This document shows positions 5,224 through 8,306 of a DNA stretch of 8,306 nt, in pieces. Each line of letters starts with the position of its first letter. Positions within the stretch are counted from its first letter, which is position 1. The stretch is from the NCBI GenBank assembly GCA_017458865.1, contig JAFSZW010000505.1, positions 1 through 8,306 on the forward strand, in the 5' to 3' direction. The notes below the pieces were generated by a model. It was given only the letters and a program-made list of their open reading frames with translations, was not told the origin of the DNA and made no database searches. The position numbers and the translations under genes are program-made. This stretch comes from Clostridia bacterium. GTDB lineage: Bacteria; Bacillota; Clostridia; Christensenellales; Aristaeellaceae.

Positions 5224-6727
5224 ATGTCTCAAACTCAATGACATTCACGGAATGCGGAGCAAGCTGAACAGCAAAGGCAGGTCCGTCAGGCATTGTCCAC
5301 GCGCCCTCAGTCAGCATGACGCCTGTGTGATTGATGTCATTAAAGGCATCCACACTGTCGCCATTGACCGTCAGGACCCGATACGCCTTCCCGCTCATGC
5401 TGTCCATGCAGATCTCAAGTGTCTGCATTTCGCAGGGATGCTTGTTGACTGCTGCCAGGGCGACGTGCCCGTCCCGGCTGTCCCGCGTCGCCAGGACATC
5501 CAAAGTACCGACCTGTTCCCTGTGTCCGTCCTTCCCGGTCACATCCATGGACTCAGCACCCGTCTCCCAGGTATCCAGGATCTCATCCCCGAGGTGATTC
5601 GTATACAGGTCAAAGACATGATAGGTGCTCCGCAGAACAATCCCATCCTGCCAGGTAAAGATGCATCCCCGGGTATTGACTGCCGGCGCAAAGCAGGCCA
5701 TCCCGACAATATCCGCATTGCGGTTAATGGCATTGAGATAGCATGCAGAAAAAACGGCATCCGCCATGGTGTAATCCTCATTGCGGTCATTCAGATCACG
5801 TGGGGAAAGGTATTCCTCTTTCGCGATGCCCTGCTCGACAGAGAGTACCCTCGGGTGATGCCAGCCGCGCAGATTCCATTCATCACAGGCAATCCTGATG
5901 CGCTTTTCAAGCCCGAATGCCGTCAGCAGCCCCCGTACCCGCATGATATCCGTCTCAAGGTCATTGGTATAGGCAAGCACCTGTCCGTAGTCCGCAAAGT
6001 CATTCTCCTCTGCCATGAGGTTCCAGTACTTATGGATGGAAATCCATCTGAGATAGGGCCCGGCACGCCGGAGCAGCGCCACATTCCATTCAACATCTGC
6101 CAGTGCCGCCGCGCTCAGCTCAATTGACGGATCTACGCGGCGCATCATCTTGGCGGACTCTGTGACCAGCCGGCTCCACTCACCCGCCTCCTTTGCCCCG
6201 ATCTCCCAGGCGCCGTAATTCTCATTGCCTATGCTCCAGTACCTGACGCCAAACGGCTCCCGGGCACCGTTTTGAATACGCATCCGGGCAAACTCGCCCT
6301 CGGATTCCAGGTTGCAGTACTCAAGCCAGTCACTCATCTCCTCTGCAGTGCCCGTCCCAGCATTGGTGCAGATATACGGCTCGCAACCAAGTTTCCGGCA
6401 CAGTTTAATGTACTCATGCGTTCCGAATGTCGCCGGATCCTCTACGCGCCAGGCTTTATCAAAGAACGGTGTCCGTGTTGGGCCCACAGCTTTTTGCCAG
6501 TGATAGGCCGAAACAAAGCAGCCGCCCGGCCACCTGAGCACCGGGACATGAATCTGCCGCATGGCAGAGAGCACATCTTCCCTGAACCCATCCGCATCTG
6601 AGAGCGGATTCCCGGGATCATAGATGCCGCCGTAAATCTGCCTGTGAAAATGCTCAATAAAATGACCGTACAGCTTGATATCCCGTGTAAACCGGACACA
6701 CGCCGGTCTGACCGTAATCCTGTGCAT
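5222..6727 (-). CDS. Alpha-L-arabinofuranosidase, GH51, divergent WPGGCF subgroup
   Basis: This retaining glycosidase most likely releases terminal alpha-L-arabinofuranosyl units from arabinan or arabinoxylan fragments. ATG 6727 is chosen because GGAGG (6733-6737) lies five bases upstream; the in-frame ATG 6739 would place that site inside the coding region. The product has 501 residues, normal for GH51, and no signal peptide, so it acts in the cytoplasm. FIEHF (23-27) and YGGIYDPGNP (32-41) open the barrel. IGNEN (166-170) carries the acid/base Glu169, and CDEWN (281-285) carries the nucleophile Glu283, close to the Geobacillus AbfA spacing (175/294). HKY (232-234) is also conserved. The usual PGGNF is PGGCF here (Cys70), and the MAQ motif is MAC. 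From memory, WPGGCF marks a recognisable GH51 subgroup, so specificity may differ from classical AbfA. A beta-sandwich domain fills roughly residues 380-501. It follows the other GH51 gene after a terminator; only a weak promoter candidate lies between them (TTGCAG, 17 bases, TATGTC). Confidence 0.9.
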   Translation of the reverse strand: MHRITVRPACVRFTRDIKLYGHFIEHFHRQIYGGIYDPGNPLSDADGFREDVLSAMRQIHVPVLRWPGGCFVSAYHWQKAVGPTRTPFFDKAWRVEDPATFGTHEYIKLCRKLGCEPYICTNAGTGTAEEMSDWLEYCNLESEGEFARMRIQNGAREPFGVRYWSIGNENYGAWEIGAKEAGEWSRLVTESAKMMRRVDPSIELSAAALADVEWNVALLRRAGPYLRWISIHKYWNLMAEENDFADYGQVLAYTNDLETDIMRVRGLLTAFGLEKRIRIACDEWNLRGWHHPRVLSVEQGIAKEEYLSPRDLNDRNEDYTMADAVFSACYLNAINRNADIVGMACFAPAVNTRGCIFTWQDGIVLRSTYHVFDLYTNHLGDEILDTWETGAESMDVTGKDGHREQVGTLDVLATRDSRDGHVALAAVNKHPCEMQTLEICMDSMSGKAYRVLTVNGDSVDAFNDINHTGVMLTEGAWTMPDGPAFAVQLAPHSVNVIEFET

Positions 6728-6732
6728 ACACA

Positions 6733-6737
6733 CCTCC
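6733..6737 (-). promoter_or_regulatory. Ribosome binding site that fixes the divergent GH51 start
   Basis: GGAGG on the minus strand, five bases before ATG 6727. It lies inside the longest open frame and so shortens the protein by four residues. Confidence 0.8.
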
Positions 6738-6798
6738 ATCTGCCTTTTCCCGGGACATATGCCCAGTTCCCGAAACCTGCAAGTCCTGCATTAAGCAG

Positions 6799-6821
6799 AA
6801 AGCCGGGCAAAGCCCGGCTTT
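6799..6821 (-). terminator. Hairpin terminator between the two GH51 genes
   Basis: AAAGCCGGGC (6799-6808) pairs perfectly with GCCCGGCTTT (6812-6821) across a 3-base loop. It starts two bases beyond the stop of the upstream GH51 gene. On the minus strand the 3' arm ends in TTT followed by CTGCTTAATG, a weak T tract, so some transcripts may pass into the next gene. Confidence 0.75.
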
Positions 6822-6823
6822 CA

Positions 6824-8306
6824 TTATGCCTTTGTAAACCGCAGGACATTCCAGCTGAGGGCCGGAATCCGGACCTCGGCCCTTCCGTCCGCCACGGTGC
6901 CGCCGGGGCCTGCAACCGGACGAACATTGTCCGGATTTGCCTCGGTATTGACTGCTTTCACGTCATCATGATGCAGGAGAATGTGCTCGCTGAGACGCAG
7001 CTCACCAAAGGAGCGGAGATCCACATCCAGCATGTACTCATCACTCATGTCACGGTTTACGCAGAAGACCGTCACGTTCCCGTCATCATCCACGGTCGCC
7101 GTCGCATCAATATACGGCACATCCGTGTAATCCTTGCAGTCATAGACCGGGGAATCCACCAGAGCGCGAAGCGCTGTGCCGCGGCCATAGCGGGAGGCGT
7201 GCATGTAGGGATAGAAGATGGTCTGTGCCCAGCATCCGCCGCCGTTGCGCGTCATGATGGGCGCAATGACGTTCACCAGCTGTGCCATGCAGGCAATCTT
7301 GACCCTGTCCGCATTCCGCAGGAAGGTGATCAGCATGGAACCGACGAGCAGCGCATCCTCGAAATTATAGACGTCCTCAAGCAGCGGCAGGGCCGGCCCC
7401 CACTTTTCCTGCTTCCAGATCTCATCGTCCTGCTCACGGGAATGATACCAGACATTCCACTCATCAAAGGACAGGTTGACCTGCTTTTTGAGATGCTTCT
7501 TGCCCCTGACCGCATCGCAGATGGAGACAACGGTATGGATGAACGCATCCAGATCCATGGTTCTGGCCAGGAAGCCCGGCGTATCCGCAGTCGGATTTCC
7601 ATAATACCGGTGCAGCGAGACATAGTCGATGTTCTCGTAGCACTCATTCAGCATGGTCAGCTCCCAGTCACCGAACGTCGGCATTTCAGATGATGAGGAG
7701 CCGCTGGCCACCAGCTCAATGCTCGGGTCCACCCACTTCATCATCTTGGCAGATTCATTGGCAATCCGGCCGTACTCATAGGCCGTCTTGCGTCCCATCT
7801 GCCAGGGACCGTCCATCTCATTGCCAAGGCACCAGACCTTGAAACCAAGCGGTTCTTTCCTGCCATTGGCAATGCGCATATCAGAGAACTTTGAGCCGCC
7901 CCTGTGGTTTGCGTACTCCACGATATCCCTTGCCTGTTCCGGGCCGCGCGTGCCGAGGTTGATCGCGTACATCACATTGCTGCCGGCCTTCTCTGCCCAG
8001 TCAGCGAATTCATGCATGCCAACCGCATTGCTCTCCGTCGTAAACCACGCAAGGTCCAGCCGCTTCGGGCGCTTGTCGCGCGGGCCAACAGAATCCTCCC
8101 AGTTGAAGCCGGAAACAAAATTGCCGCCCGGATAGCGGACCAGCGGCACGCCGATCTCCCGGACCTTCTCAAGGACATCCCTGCGGAATCCCTGCTCATC
8201 CGCCATGGGATGGCCGGGCTCATAGATGCCGCCATATACCGCACGTCCGAGATGCTCAATGAACGAGCTGTAGATTCTCGGATCGATCTGACTGATTGTG
8301 TAATCC
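6824..8306 (-). CDS. abfA: Intracellular alpha-L-arabinofuranosidase, GH51 (AbfA type), start outside window
   Basis: This retaining exo-enzyme removes non-reducing alpha-L-arabinofuranosyl groups from arabino-oligosaccharides; classical relatives are cytoplasmic hexamers. The window shows 493 codons plus TAA. The frame is open through the edge (DYTISQIDPRIYSSFIEHLG at 8305-8246), so about ten N-terminal residues are missing; the ATG at 8206 is internal, because the conserved FIEHLGR and VYGGIYEPGHP lie upstream of it. Counting visible residues from Asp (8305), LGNEMDGPWQ carries the acid/base Glu163 and FDEWN the nucleophile Glu282. YPGGNFVSG and MAQLVNV, which line the arabinose pocket in Geobacillus AbfA, are intact. 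The C-terminal beta-sandwich ends with SWNVLRFTKA. Its neighbour downstream is a divergent GH51 paralogue beyond a hairpin terminator. The promoter is outside the window. The family assignment is very secure; the symbol follows the Bacillus/Geobacillus naming. Confidence 0.95.
   Translation of the reverse strand, partial: DYTISQIDPRIYSSFIEHLGRAVYGGIYEPGHPMADEQGFRRDVLEKVREIGVPLVRYPGGNFVSGFNWEDSVGPRDKRPKRLDLAWFTTESNAVGMHEFADWAEKAGSNVMYAINLGTRGPEQARDIVEYANHRGGSKFSDMRIANGRKEPLGFKVWCLGNEMDGPWQMGRKTAYEYGRIANESAKMMKWVDPSIELVASGSSSSEMPTFGDWELTMLNECYENIDYVSLHRYYGNPTADTPGFLARTMDLDAFIHTVVSICDAVRGKKHLKKQVNLSFDEWNVWYHSREQDDEIWKQEKWGPALPLLEDVYNFEDALLVGSMLITFLRNADRVKIACMAQLVNVIAPIMTRNGGGCWAQTIFYPYMHASRYGRGTALRALVDSPVYDCKDYTDVPYIDATATVDDDGNVTVFCVNRDMSDEYMLDVDLRSFGELRLSEHILLHHDDVKAVNTEANPDNVRPVAGPGGTVADGRAEVRIPALSWNVLRFTKA

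Noticed and set aside
5210..6127. Plus-strand open frame (305 codons) opposite the divergent GH51 gene
   Set aside because: It is antisense to intact GH51 coding sequence and has no domain or ribosome site.
6644..7693. Long open frame on the plus strand (349 codons), opposite the GH51 genes
   Set aside because: It overlaps well-supported GH51 coding sequence, crosses a terminator and a gene boundary, and its translation has no recognisable domain or ribosome site. It is a shadow of codon bias.

Overview
The window looks like the chromosome of a Gram-positive anaerobe of the Clostridia type, probably a gut or rumen plant-fibre degrader. This rests on strong AGGAGG-type ribosome binding sites, sigma-A style promoters, an intracellular-type GH51 arabinofuranosidase pair, a sugar-type solute-binding protein and a PreT/GltA-like iron-sulfur flavoprotein. 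The genus cannot be named from the sequence alone. No mobile element, CRISPR array, rRNA or tRNA was seen.

Layout. Positions 1-355 (minus) hold the 5' part of a secreted Pro/Ala/Glu/Lys-repeat protein whose frame is broken by an amber codon at codon 34 and then stays open to the window edge. Positions 356-795 are a 440-base gap between divergent genes, with an 11-bp-phased AATTGTTA array, two perfect inverted repeats and an extended -10 promoter. A MATE-family exporter runs 796-2262 (plus) and ends at a hairpin terminator. The remaining genes are all on the minus strand and converge on it. In transcription order they are: a GH51 arabinofuranosidase whose start lies just outside the window (to 6824), a terminator, a second and divergent GH51 enzyme (6727-5222), a glutamate-synthase-beta-like oxidoreductase with its own promoter and terminator (5082-3781), and a secreted family-1 solute-binding protein with its own promoter (3597-2335).

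How the genes fit together. The two GH51 enzymes lack signal peptides and probably remove L-arabinofuranosyl units from short arabino-oligosaccharides inside the cell. The solute-binding protein could capture such a sugar outside, but no permease or ATPase is present, and its own promoter and terminators make it look monocistronic. The oxidoreductase and the MATE exporter have no evident metabolic link to arabinose use. Most of the window is ordinary metabolism and transport. The points most worth a second look are the amber-interrupted repeat protein, the phased array next to it, and the different substrate-pocket motifs of the two GH51 enzymes. I did not find a convincing new multi-gene system.
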